Shown in pieces: positions 1 through 6,206 of a stretch of DNA of 15,484 bases (positions within the stretch are counted from its first letter, which is position 1; each line of letters starts with the position of its first letter). The notes under the pieces were generated by a model that saw only the letters and a program-made list of their open reading frames with translations, made no database searches and was not told the DNA's origin. This stretch comes from Candidatus Hodarchaeota archaeon (GTDB lineage Archaea; Asgardarchaeota; Heimdallarchaeia; Hodarchaeales; YT1-039). The stretch covers positions 1 to 15,484 of the forward strand of contig JAEOTF010000263.1 of assembly GCA_016840025.1 (NCBI GenBank), given 5' to 3'. The position numbers were made by a program, and so were the translations under genes.

Positions 1-200
1 GGTAGAGATCAAGAAATAGAAAGGTAATACAAGTTCAGAAATTCAGGGTTTTAACGATATAGTTCAGATCATTATAGGGGAAAGGTTACGAGGGGTAAAA
101 AAGGGGGTCTAATTTACCCCTCGCTAAACGGTAGAGTTTAAAATATAGGTAAAATACGCGGGGAAAAAAGAGGGTGAGATTTACCCCTTATGTGCAGAAA
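1..200. repeat. left terminal inverted repeat (TIR-L)
   Basis: The first 124 bp are identical to the reverse complement of the last 124 bp of the window. Similarity continues to about base 200 with a handful of substitutions and one single-base indel near base 164. Both copies end at the inner side in the shared string CCCCTTATGTG followed by AGAAA. The repeat is G-rich on this strand and holds two 35-nt palindromic units. Seen directly by aligning both ends. That it is the physical or transpositional end of an element is inference from its position at both window edges. Confidence 0.97.
89..190. repeat. two palindromic 35-nt direct repeats inside TIR-L
   Basis: Unit 1 (89-123) begins CGAGGGGTAAA and ends TTTACCCCTCG, so its ends are inverted copies of each other. 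Unit 2 (157-190) has the same plan, CGCGGGG to TTACCCCTTA, one base shorter. Thirty-three nucleotides separate them. In the better preserved right-hand copies the two units match at 29 of 35 positions. Palindromic ends and a 35/33 period resemble one CRISPR repeat-spacer-repeat, but there are only two units and the central bases differ. Likely binding sites for the element's recombinase (inference). Confidence 0.8.
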
Positions 201-314
201 GATAAAAGAAAGACTGTTGAGACTTTTATTAACGAAGAGGCTTTACTATTCGCCAAATACTTGAGAAATGAAAAAGAAAAATGGACTTTTAGAATCGCAA
301 ATTTAGACAACTAA
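198..314 (+). pseudogene. relic of a cas1 3' end fused to TIR-L
   Basis: The frame ending in TAA at 312-314 encodes a 38-residue tail containing FINEEALLFAKYLRNE and ending RIANLDN. It aligns without gaps to the C-terminus of the intact Cas1 in this window (LINEEAMLLAKYLRDE, RITNLHS), about 19 of 32 residues identical. The match starts where the terminal repeat ends. No catalytic residue is included. The level of divergence argues against a recent copy of the intact gene and for the remains of a second, related cas1. A GTG at 192 could open a peptide of about 40 residues, but function is unlikely. Confidence 0.85.
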
Positions 315-329
315 CACACTGAAAAGGAA

Positions 330-364
330 AATATCTCCCGAACTCCGTCATCACACGGGATATT
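330..364. terminator. hairpin after the cas1 relic
   Basis: AATATCTCCCG at 330-340 pairs with CGGGATATT at 356-364 with one bulged T, followed by TTCTTAA on the plus strand. It sits 16 bp after the relic's stop codon and 90 bp beyond the stop of the leftward membrane-protein gene. It may be the old terminator of the lost cas1, or end leftward transcription. The poor T-tract keeps confidence low. Confidence 0.45.
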
Positions 365-455
365 TCTTAATCTCCAAATTAATCAATTGCTTGACTAGCT
401 TATAAAAACTGATGGAAGTAAGGTCTATAACCATTCAACATCTAGGTAACTTCAA

Positions 456-1109
456 TTATTTTCCACATAACGTACATTTAGAAGGTGGGTGATCTGGTTT
501 CTTCTTTTCCTTAAGATTTTTTTTGTTATCAATAATACCTTTGATTCCTTTTTTCCAATCTTTTGTATTATAATGTGTGAAATGTAATATGAGAGCGAAT
601 ATCAAACCTATGGACAATATGATTATTGCACAGATAGAATAGGTAGAATTTTGAGTTCTTAACAACAAATTTCGTAAAATCCACGCCACAAAAACTAAGC
701 CAAACTCGAAAGAAGTAATATAAGTTGCTTTAAGTCTCCGTTGTGAAGTTTCCTTAAAAATTGATTTGTGAAGTCTAATATCAAAATTCCCATCACGGAG
801 TTCTTGTTCTATCTCATGCATTCGCAGAATTGAGCCCATAATATATGGGTTGACATACTGATTATAAATATACCACAACAAAAACAACCAAATCGAAAAG
901 AATGCCATGAAATTAACTGCCCAAAACTCCTCATAAATTTTCTCCTGAAATGATAACCCTAATAATGCAAATGATGTAGCTATTAAAATTGAGCCTACTG
1001 TCCAGCGGACACTATCATAATGATTACGATTTCTATGACCTGCCTGATATTCATTTAGTAAAACATCAATTCTTCTGTCCTCATAACCTCTTGCGTTATC
1101 ATCAGACAT
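456..1109 (-). CDS. four-TM membrane protein with C-terminal CxxCGK tail
   Basis: 217 aa, no family recognised with certainty. A charged N-terminus (1-35) precedes four hydrophobic segments at roughly 37-54, 64-83, 132-150 and 157-178. The loop at 84-131 is charged. The lysine-rich C-terminus ends in KCTLCGK, half of a zinc-ribbon-like pair (C212, C215). It is last in a leftward series behind the small acidic gene (1689-1856) and a second membrane protein (1204-1689) whose damaged end carries the same CxxCGK tail, so the two are probably related and work together. A GGAAG lies about 10 nt before the ATG. Small multi-TM proteins of this size occur as effectors in defence cassettes, but nothing here proves that. 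Confidence 0.8.
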   Translation of the reverse strand: MSDDNARGYEDRRIDVLLNEYQAGHRNRNHYDSVRWTVGSILIATSFALLGLSFQEKIYEEFWAVNFMAFFSIWLFLLWYIYNQYVNPYIMGSILRMHEIEQELRDGNFDIRLHKSIFKETSQRRLKATYITSFEFGLVFVAWILRNLLLRTQNSTYSICAIIILSIGLIFALILHFTHYNTKDWKKGIKGIIDNKKNLKEKKKPDHPPSKCTLCGK

Positions 1110-1148
1110 CCATTAATTCTTCCGCTAATTATTACACTTCTTTTTGTT

Positions 1149-1207
1149 TTATGACTTTCCGCATTTCTTACATATGTCGCCCTTTTGAGGGCTCTTACTA
1201 AAATTAA
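1149..1207 (-). pseudogene. out-of-frame CxxCGK tail of the preceding membrane protein
   Basis: This short frame follows the stop of the 1204-1689 gene, lacks a start codon, and encodes INFSKSPQKGDICKKCGKS. Its two-cysteine ending closely parallels KCTLCGK in the next gene of the operon, the best evidence that it is the displaced end of the upstream gene. Confidence 0.5.
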
Positions 1208-1689
1208 TTCATATTTACTGTTAATAATAGAAAAGATACCGCTAGAATTCCTAGACCGATTGCAACTAGTGCATACATACAATTTAACCAGTTTTCTTTA
1301 TCATTTATGATAGAGGCATTATGATTTGATGTGTCAGACCAAGTGGAAGCAAATTTGTTGATTATGTACTTGAGAGGTTTTCCTTTATACTTTTTCATTA
1401 TTACGCTCGGGTCAACATATTTGTAATCTGTTGGGCGATGAAGCCAAATCCCTAGTATTATTGCCGAAAGAAACGTAATTAGACTAAGAAAAATTGGAAA
1501 TAGCATCCAAAAAGCCCTAGTTTCCTTTATAATAAAATAACCTAAACCAAATATAATGGGAATTAATGTTGAAGATACAGCAAAGATACCTCTAATTTTT
1601 TCGGTTAAGCGTTTATTTGCTTTCCATATTGTCTGATCTGTTTTTAGAGCAAGTTGAAGAAAGATTTTGGCTTGCTCTTCTTTAGACAT
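1204..1689 (-). CDS. three-TM membrane protein, C-terminus probably frameshifted
   Basis: 161 aa with hydrophobic segments near 35-54, 59-82 and 137-158 and a soluble loop at 83-135. Its ATG overlaps the stop of the upstream small gene as TAATG, so translation is coupled. The frame stops directly after the last TM segment. One base out of frame and immediately downstream, the DNA encodes KSPQKGDICKKCGKS and then TAA (1149-1151). That tail matches the C-terminal CxxCGK end of the neighbouring membrane protein. Removing one A around 1208 would join the two pieces. I read this as an intact membrane domain that has lost its cysteine tail by frameshift or sequencing error. Confidence 0.75.
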   Translation of the reverse strand: MSKEEQAKIFLQLALKTDQTIWKANKRLTEKIRGIFAVSSTLIPIIFGLGYFIIKETRAFWMLFPIFLSLITFLSAIILGIWLHRPTDYKYVDPSVIMKKYKGKPLKYIINKFASTWSDTSNHNASIINDKENWLNCMYALVAIGLGILAVSFLLLTVNMN

Positions 1690-1856
1690 TATGCCTCATC
1701 TTTTTTTTTGCCTTTTTCCCTCTTTTCTATAATGCGTTTCTGAGCATTCCTTTCAGGCTCGTATTCATCTTCTTCCTCTTCGTCAGTCATAACCTCCCCC
1801 ACCGAAATATACTCAATTGAATTCGGCTTTAACTTTTTCCACTTGAATTTATTCAT
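1689..1856 (-). CDS. small charged protein, unknown function
   Basis: 55 aa from the ATG at 1856. The frame stays open to an ATG at 1952, but that extension is opposite another small ORF and looks non-coding. A shorter start at 1790 directly follows GGGGGAGG, though only 2 nt away. The protein has a basic N-terminus (NKFKWKKLKPN), an acidic run (TDEEEEDEYEPE) and a lysine/arginine-rich end, with no recognised domain. Its stop overlaps the next start as TAATG, making it first in the leftward membrane-protein operon. A small regulatory or antitoxin-like partner is possible but unproven. Confidence 0.55.
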   Translation of the reverse strand: MNKFKWKKLKPNSIEYISVGEVMTDEEEEDEYEPERNAQKRIIEKREKGKKKDEA

Positions 1857-1901
1857 AAAATGATTTAAGACAGTTATAATAACACTCTTGAATTGGTTTA
1901 A

Positions 1902-2006
1902 ATGACTCGGGAAGAATTTCCAGAGACCGTAACAGAAAATAATATGGCTCAATTGGTAGAACGAGCTGAGAAAATAAAAAAAAGAGTTAAACCCTTTGAT
2001 ACTTAA
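1902..2006 (+). CDS. possible 34-aa small protein
   Basis: ATG at 1902 to TAA at 2004-2006. Composition is protein-like: an acidic N-terminus (TREEFPETVTENN) and a helix-forming charged end (AQLVERAEKIKKRVKPFDT). It diverges from the small gene starting at 1856 and its last codons overlap the end of the convergent HEPN gene. No Shine-Dalgarno precedes it; AT-rich TTATAATAA about 22 bp upstream could be promoter sequence. Only its composition supports it. Confidence 0.3.
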   Translation: MTREEFPETVTENNMAQLVERAEKIKKRVKPFDT

Positions 2007-2911
2007 ATTGTTGAACTAATCTGTCTAAGTATTGAATTGAAGTAGACTCTAATTAGTTCTCTTTCACTTTTTCCAATGTAGCTGTTATGAGCTACTAAAT
2101 TCCTACATTTTGAAAGTTCTGTTACCTTACCAACTATCCACTCTTGGCTTGGAAAAAATCTTTTAAAGATTTGCCAATTGCTCCTAATTATTGACCCTAG
2201 GTCGTCAAAATCCAAGTAGAATATCTCGGAATCGCCCCTCATGCGAAGCCATTGATTCTTAATTTCATCATTTTTTCTTATCTTTAATTTCTTATTTATT
2301 GGCGAATTTAGATTTAAACTTAGAAAATAAGAGTTTCCATAATTTTCCTTAGCGACCTTTTCTACAAACAATCTAAGAGTGTTTTCAACACAATACAAAT
2401 AAACATAAACATCAGCCATCTCTTTTCCTTTTTCAGTTATGTCTTCAGGGAGAATTTCTTTACTCAAACTATTTGACATAATTTCAGATGCACTCTGAAG
2501 GTCAGGTATCAAAGACCCTTCAAAAGGAGTTACTTCCAGAGAGGGGAATATGCTTATTGTTAAAATGTCAAGTCCTGCTTTTTCGAGCATAATTTTATTT
2601 GCCATACCCAAAATCTTTCTTTGAACATCGTCTGTAATTTTGTTAACTGCATTTTCAAATTCATTCACAGGAATACGAATAGTAAGCGTTGTCCAAAAAG
2701 AATTGTATCTTCCTGCGGGATAAGCAAATTGTTGATTGTGGGATATCTCACAACTACTTCCTTTCAATAATTCTGCAATTTCGCCTAGACCGTTCACTTT
2801 GAGATGAACTAGTAAAGCTTTCATAAAACCCTCTTCGTTTGGGATTTCGTATGTGAAGTCATTCATAATTGTCACCGTGTTGGGCAAGATTAATTCAGTG
2901 ATATAATTCAT
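2003..2911 (-). CDS. Swt1-like HEPN-domain protein
   Basis: 302 aa from the ATG at 2911; a TTG two codons upstream is an alternative start. The C-terminal half (about 165-302) has the layout of Swt1-type HEPN domains: a helix with YLYCVENTLRLFVEK, a segment FYLDFDDLGSIIRSNW, then the diagnostic RNLVAH (R270, H275), the RxxxxH RNase signature of HEPN. HEPN proteins are mostly metal-independent RNases of toxin-antitoxin, abortive-infection and CRISPR systems. The N-terminal 160 residues are unrecognised and may be a sensor or partner-binding domain. The gene stands alone, divergent from the nuclease gene at 3073. RNase activity is inferred from the conserved motif. Confidence 0.75.
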   Translation of the reverse strand: MNYITELILPNTVTIMNDFTYEIPNEEGFMKALLVHLKVNGLGEIAELLKGSSCEISHNQQFAYPAGRYNSFWTTLTIRIPVNEFENAVNKITDDVQRKILGMANKIMLEKAGLDILTISIFPSLEVTPFEGSLIPDLQSASEIMSNSLSKEILPEDITEKGKEMADVYVYLYCVENTLRLFVEKVAKENYGNSYFLSLNLNSPINKKLKIRKNDEIKNQWLRMRGDSEIFYLDFDDLGSIIRSNWQIFKRFFPSQEWIVGKVTELSKCRNLVAHNSYIGKSERELIRVYFNSILRQISSTI

Positions 2912-3072
2912 AACCAAATTTATAATTTGAGTTGAAAAGGTCGTAGACTGTCAAAGTTTGTGGGATAAAACTTAATTCCATGTTTTTGAAAAGATATTAA
3001 CCATCTTCTCTTAGCGAAAGCAATCAAAGTATAAGAACTAATTAGTATACCATCTTTCCAAAGTGACCTGAA

Positions 3073-3645
3073 ATGCTGAATATACAATTTAGAAAGGCTT
3101 GGGACTTGTTTTGTAATTATTACCAAGATAGCCGAAAGGATTATGAACGGTATAACAGCCCATCAATGAAAATGAAAAGTGATTTTCATGGACCACATTT
3201 TAGAGAGGAGCGAGACGTAGTTTTTCATCTTGCTCGCTTTTGTTACAAAGAATTTGGAGACCAGTGGGTTCATCTAGACTCACCTGTTTACAACATGTAT
3301 TTCGAAAAATTGGACACTAAAAAAAGATTTGTCGATATTGATATTTCCAATCCAGTTTCATTTATGACAAAAAACGCTAAAAGACAAATCTCTATCGAGG
3401 TAAAATGGATATGGCAAGGTATTCACAAAGCTCGAAGCAGTTATATAAAAAACATTTTAGAAGCCATAGAAAAGGACTTAGCTAGACTTCACTATCTTTG
3501 GGCAATGGGCTGCTTCGAAAATGCCTTTATATGTATCATTGACGAGGAACCTAAATACACCTTGATTGAAAAACAGGGCAAGGCAAAAAAATGGGCAAAA
3601 AAGTTTTCTCCCGTAGAGGTTTTGGTTCAGACATATTCTCAATGA
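3073..3645 (+). CDS. PD-(D/E)XK-fold nuclease-like protein
   Basis: 190 aa. A nuclease signature is visible in order: an acidic residue in an early helix (REERDVVFHL, E45/E46), FVDIDI (D88 or D90) and IEVKW (E109 and K111), with helices and a strand (AFICIID) behind. This is the usual order of the restriction-endonuclease-like fold that cuts DNA with Mg2+. No methyltransferase partner is present, so it is not a classic restriction system. Divergent from the HEPN gene across 161 bp of AT-rich DNA containing AGTATAAG; no good Shine-Dalgarno before the ATG. It lies upstream of the palindromic region leading to cas1 but is probably a separate unit. Confidence 0.65.
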   Translation: MLNIQFRKAWDLFCNYYQDSRKDYERYNSPSMKMKSDFHGPHFREERDVVFHLARFCYKEFGDQWVHLDSPVYNMYFEKLDTKKRFVDIDISNPVSFMTKNAKRQISIEVKWIWQGIHKARSSYIKNILEAIEKDLARLHYLWAMGCFENAFICIIDEEPKYTLIEKQGKAKKWAKKFSPVEVLVQTYSQ

Positions 3646-3692
3646 TATTTTAAATAGTAAAGCTTAATTCTATGGTTTCCAAATAATGTCTA

Positions 3693-3741
3693 GGGGAATA
3701 GGAGGCAGGTAAACGAGTTTTTAACTCGTATTCTATTCCCC
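3693..3741 (+). other. stem-loop with nested hairpin
   Basis: The outer 9-bp stem is GGGGAATAG with CTATTCCCC. Inside it lies a 7-bp hairpin, ACGAGTT with AACTCGT and a 3-nt loop. All pairs are exact. Confidence 0.7.
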
Positions 3742-3777
3742 AATAGATAAATCTGCCTTCTTGTTTCCCCAATAATA

Positions 3778-3793
3778 AAAATAAGCTTATTTT
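3778..3793. repeat. 16-bp perfect palindrome
   Basis: AAAATAAGCTTATTTT is self-complementary. It lies between the stem-loop at 3693 and the hairpin at 3823 and could be a dimeric-regulator operator. Confidence 0.6.
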
Positions 3794-3822
3794 ACGGTTT
3801 ATTTATAGCTAAGTTTTTAAAG

Positions 3823-3845
3823 CCGTATTACGAATAGTAATACGG
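3823..3845 (+). other. 9-bp hairpin before the cas1 reading frame
   Basis: CCGTATTAC, loop GAATA, GTAATACGG: a perfect stem ending 28 nt before the codon where the Cas1-like reading begins (3874). It could be a leader hairpin that controls cas1 expression or a protein-binding site. Confidence 0.65.
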
Positions 3846-3933
3846 GGAATAGAGTACGGGAAGAGGATCCAAGGTAAATAAGTTAGTCCTAGATAGCTTC
3901 GGCTCTTTTCTAGGTAGAGATAAAGGCTGTCTA

Positions 3934-4896
3934 ATGTTACGTGATAGAGACAGAAATGAAAAACGATATCCTCTGTTCGATACTGAACTTGGAGAGATAC
4001 AGATTAGGAGTGGTAACACTGTATCTTCGGGAGCATTAGCTACTTGTGCGTTCTGGAACATAAATGTCTTAATATCGACTGGAAGAGGACACCCCGTAGC
4101 TATGCTAAAGAGTCTTTATGATGATAGCCACGTTGAGACTAGGATCTGTCAGTATAGGGCTTTGGAGAACGGTAAGGCTTTCGAGATTGCCAAAAACTTG
4201 GTGATAGGTAAGATCGAGGGGCAGAATCAAGTACTAGAAAAGTATGACTTGAAGCTTATTGATTATCATCTAGTAGAAGCTGTAAAGAATCTGGAATCTG
4301 AAGAATTGAATAAGTTCAGAAGAAAGCTTACTGGTTTAGAAGGTAAGTGTGCAGAGAATTATTTTGAACAAATATTCAGGTTATTTGATGAATTGTTCAG
4401 ACCCAAACGTAGAACGAAGTACAAGGCTTATGATGGAATGAATAATCTCTTTAACCTAGCCTATCGAGTTCTATCTTGGAAAGTTCACGTAGCTTTAATT
4501 AAGGCTAAACTAGAACCATACTTAGGCTTCCTACATGGCGTACAATTCGGAAAACCTTCTCTTGTTTGTGATTTCATAGAATTGTATCGATACTTGATGG
4601 ACGACTTTCTTGTTGATTATGCCCGTAACCTAAAGCCTAAAGATTTTGTTATTAAGACTGAGGACTTCTCTAGTAAACGAAAGGGCAAGAGACAATACCT
4701 CAATGAAACGATGACAAACGAGTTTATCAAAAAACTTAATGCTTATTTCGAGACTAAAGTCGAAATCCCAAGAATAAAAGTAGGAAAAAAGCAAGAGATT
4801 GAAACCTTGATTAATGAAGAGGCTATGCTTTTAGCTAAGTATCTGAGAGATGAAAGAAAGAGTTGGGTTCCCAGAATAACAAATCTCCATTCTTAG
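3934..4896 (+). CDS. cas1: Cas1 integrase, catalytic residues intact, without Cas2
   Basis: 320 aa from the first ATG. Cas1 is a metal-dependent integrase/endonuclease. The beta-rich N-domain contains SGNTVSSGALATCAF and STGRGHPVAML; the helical domain carries GLEGKCAENYF (catalytic E136), YLGFLHG (H201) and SLVCDFIELYR (D213, E216), so it looks active. Upstream codons in the same frame read KLVLDSFGSFLGRDKGCL, the normal first strand of Cas1, so the true N-terminus lies near 3874. No ATG, GTG or TTG occurs there after the TAG at 3850. The start is therefore non-canonical or mutated, preceded by AGAGGA at 3862. The metallopeptidase gene starts 9 bp after the stop. There is no cas2, cas4 or CRISPR array in the window. 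With terminal repeats at both ends the most likely role is transposase of a casposon-like element (inference). Confidence 0.93.
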   Translation: MLRDRDRNEKRYPLFDTELGEIQIRSGNTVSSGALATCAFWNINVLISTGRGHPVAMLKSLYDDSHVETRICQYRALENGKAFEIAKNLVIGKIEGQNQVLEKYDLKLIDYHLVEAVKNLESEELNKFRRKLTGLEGKCAENYFEQIFRLFDELFRPKRRTKYKAYDGMNNLFNLAYRVLSWKVHVALIKAKLEPYLGFLHGVQFGKPSLVCDFIELYRYLMDDFLVDYARNLKPKDFVIKTEDFSSKRKGKRQYLNETMTNEFIKKLNAYFETKVEIPRIKVGKKQEIETLINEEAMLLAKYLRDERKSWVPRITNLHS

Positions 4897-4905
4897 GAAG
4901 TAAAT

Positions 4906-5250
4906 ATGAAAATTCGGATTCCCTCAACGAAAGTCTGCGAAGAGTTTCACTTAACTTATGAGTTAAAAGGAGCACAGAAAGGAATAGACATTCTAACTAA
5001 ATACTACGGAATTCCGAAGATGAGAATAGTGGTAGATGGAAGGAGAGTTGGGAATGAAGATGAGGCTTGTTACTATGAAAACAAAGCTTATTTCTCAAAG
5101 AGATGGTTGAATAGAAGCAATGTTCTGCATGAAGTATTTCATCATATCTTAGAAAATAAAGGGCTTGAGATGTCTGAAAAGAAGGAAGAGATGGAAGCGG
5201 ATGTGTTTGTTAGGAAGATTATAAGGAACAAGTTAAGAAGTGACTCCTAA
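4906..5250 (+). CDS. HExxH zinc metallopeptidase-like protein, coupled to cas1
   Basis: 114 aa. The motif LHEVFHHIL holds H75, E76 and H79 of a zincin active site. EEMEADVF (E95/E97, D99) lies about 20 residues later, where ImmA/IrrE-type peptidases have their third ligand, followed by a helical end. The family often cleaves a repressor to switch on a mobile element or stress response. The gene begins 9 bp after the cas1 stop with GGAAG 5 nt ahead of the ATG, so they are surely co-transcribed. Much shorter than standalone IrrE proteins and without a DNA-binding domain. The substrate is unknown; the RHH protein at 12701 is one candidate. Confidence 0.75.
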   Translation: MKIRIPSTKVCEEFHLTYELKGAQKGIDILTKYYGIPKMRIVVDGRRVGNEDEACYYENKAYFSKRWLNRSNVLHEVFHHILENKGLEMSEKKEEMEADVFVRKIIRNKLRSDS

Positions 5251-5290
5251 TGCATTCCAAAACCTTACTTCGTTTGACGATTCTTTCATT

Positions 5291-5416
5291 ATGTTCGGGT
5301 ATTGGTTCTTGCTGTGACTGATTTTGTGCTTCGTCTTTCTGGTGGAATATTCCAGTTTAGTTTCTAAACATGAGAAATACGGAATGTTCTTAGAACTGAA
5401 AAGAAATAAGAATTAG
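5291..5416 (+). pseudogene. 41-codon small TM protein with in-frame TGA
   Basis: The frame from the ATG at 5291 reads MFGYWFLL, a TGA (5315-5317), then LILCFVFLVEYSS to TAG at 5414. The two halves together form one hydrophobic helix and a charged tail (KYGMFLELKRNKN). It exactly fills the gap between the metallopeptidase and the GTG start at 5420, ending 3 bp before it, as expected for an operon gene. The TGA could be a nonsense change (for example from TGG) or be read through. A TTG at 5324 could instead start the second half. Confidence 0.4.
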
Positions 5417-5419
5417 GAA

Positions 5420-6091
5420 GTGAGGCATAGTCTCTTGAATGGAAATAGTGATTGGGGTCTTGTACTTACTGCGTTACTTGTTGTTATTGCGTCTTTTGGC
5501 TTACTCATGGAATATTACTATCGAGTTCACAGACCAAGAGAAAAAGACAAAGAACAGAAGAGAAATGAGATATACAAACCACTGGTAAATAACCTAAATA
5601 TTCTGATTGAAAGGGTTAAACAGAAAGAAGCAGTCATTACACCATTTGATTGGAAAACGGTGGAAGACAAAGTACCTGCCCAATTGTTTGAAAGAATTCA
5701 AAACCTGTATGAAGATAAAGTTGATTATTATCAACGGTTGAGTCAACACATTAAGGATTTTATTAGATATAAAATCTGTTTCGATTTGAATTCTTATCTT
5801 TCTGGATTACAGGAAGAATTTCATAAACTAGGAGTGGGCAAGTTGGAATATGAACTATTTAATTCAATAGTGACTCCGATTATGGACGGTGAAAAGATCA
5901 CTCTTAGATGGCTAGAAGAAAATAAACCTGAACTTTATGAAAATCTTGAAAAATGTCCGAACCATAAGCGTCTCAAAGAACTATTAGATTCCTTGAATGA
6001 AGAGAATCCATGTATCATGTCTTTTAGAAAGATAGTGCACGACTTGTTACAGTCAACAAAAGAAATAGAAGATAAAATGAAATCTTTCTAG
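5420..6091 (+). CDS. single-TM protein with long cytoplasmic helical domain
   Basis: 223 aa, GTG start preceded by TAGGAA. A short N-terminus, one TM helix at about 13-31 (LVLTALLVVIASFGLL), then a charged, largely helical region of about 190 residues rich in Glu/Lys with no recognised motif. It follows the cas1, metallopeptidase and small TM reading frames on the same strand with tight spacing, so it is probably the last gene of that transcript. Function unknown; it resembles anchored coiled-coil proteins of mobile elements only in general architecture. Confidence 0.75.
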   Translation: MRHSLLNGNSDWGLVLTALLVVIASFGLLMEYYYRVHRPREKDKEQKRNEIYKPLVNNLNILIERVKQKEAVITPFDWKTVEDKVPAQLFERIQNLYEDKVDYYQRLSQHIKDFIRYKICFDLNSYLSGLQEEFHKLGVGKLEYELFNSIVTPIMDGEKITLRWLEENKPELYENLEKCPNHKRLKELLDSLNEENPCIMSFRKIVHDLLQSTKEIEDKMKSF

Positions 6092-6206
6092 TTAATCTAC
6101 CCATGTTCTATAGTCAAGAAAAAGCCTTGGAAAACTAAGGGATATATATGAGCGAAACTAGAAAAAGTTATAGTTGAATTGTTAGACCTATTAGAATGAA
6201 AAAATC

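Larger units (their letters stand above)
3690..3852. repeat. palindrome-rich region upstream of cas1
   Basis: Non-coding stretch with several inverted repeats. GGGGAATAG (3693-3701) and CTATTCCCC (3733-3741) enclose an inner ACGAGTT/AACTCGT hairpin (3713-3729). AGGCAG (3703) can pair instead with CTGCCT (3753). A 16-bp perfect palindrome and a 9-bp-stem hairpin follow. GGGGAATAG recurs directly at 3844. The flanking strings TAGGGGAATAGG and CGGGGAATAGAGTACG resemble TAGGGGAAAGGTTACG inside the terminal repeats. Candidate replication origin, recombinase-binding region or regulatory leader for cas1. Confidence 0.7.

Noticed and set aside
89..190. A true CRISPR array in the TIR
   Set aside because: Only two units, unequal central bases, and the gap itself is partly shared between TIRs; kept as a recognition-site hypothesis only.
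1055..1282. 75-codon minus-strand frame with CTSCN
   Set aside because: Overlaps two membrane-protein genes in a different frame; the cysteine tail that matters is in yet another frame (1149-1207).
1946..1969. tRNA-like D-arm string GGCTCAATTGGTAGAAC
   Set aside because: No acceptor stem, anticodon arm or T-arm around it; it lies in a small protein-like frame and looks like chance.
2920..3126. 68-codon minus-strand frame between the HEPN and nuclease genes
   Set aside because: It overlaps the start of the nuclease gene, has no ribosome-binding site, and its composition shows no domain; the region is better read as a divergent promoter.
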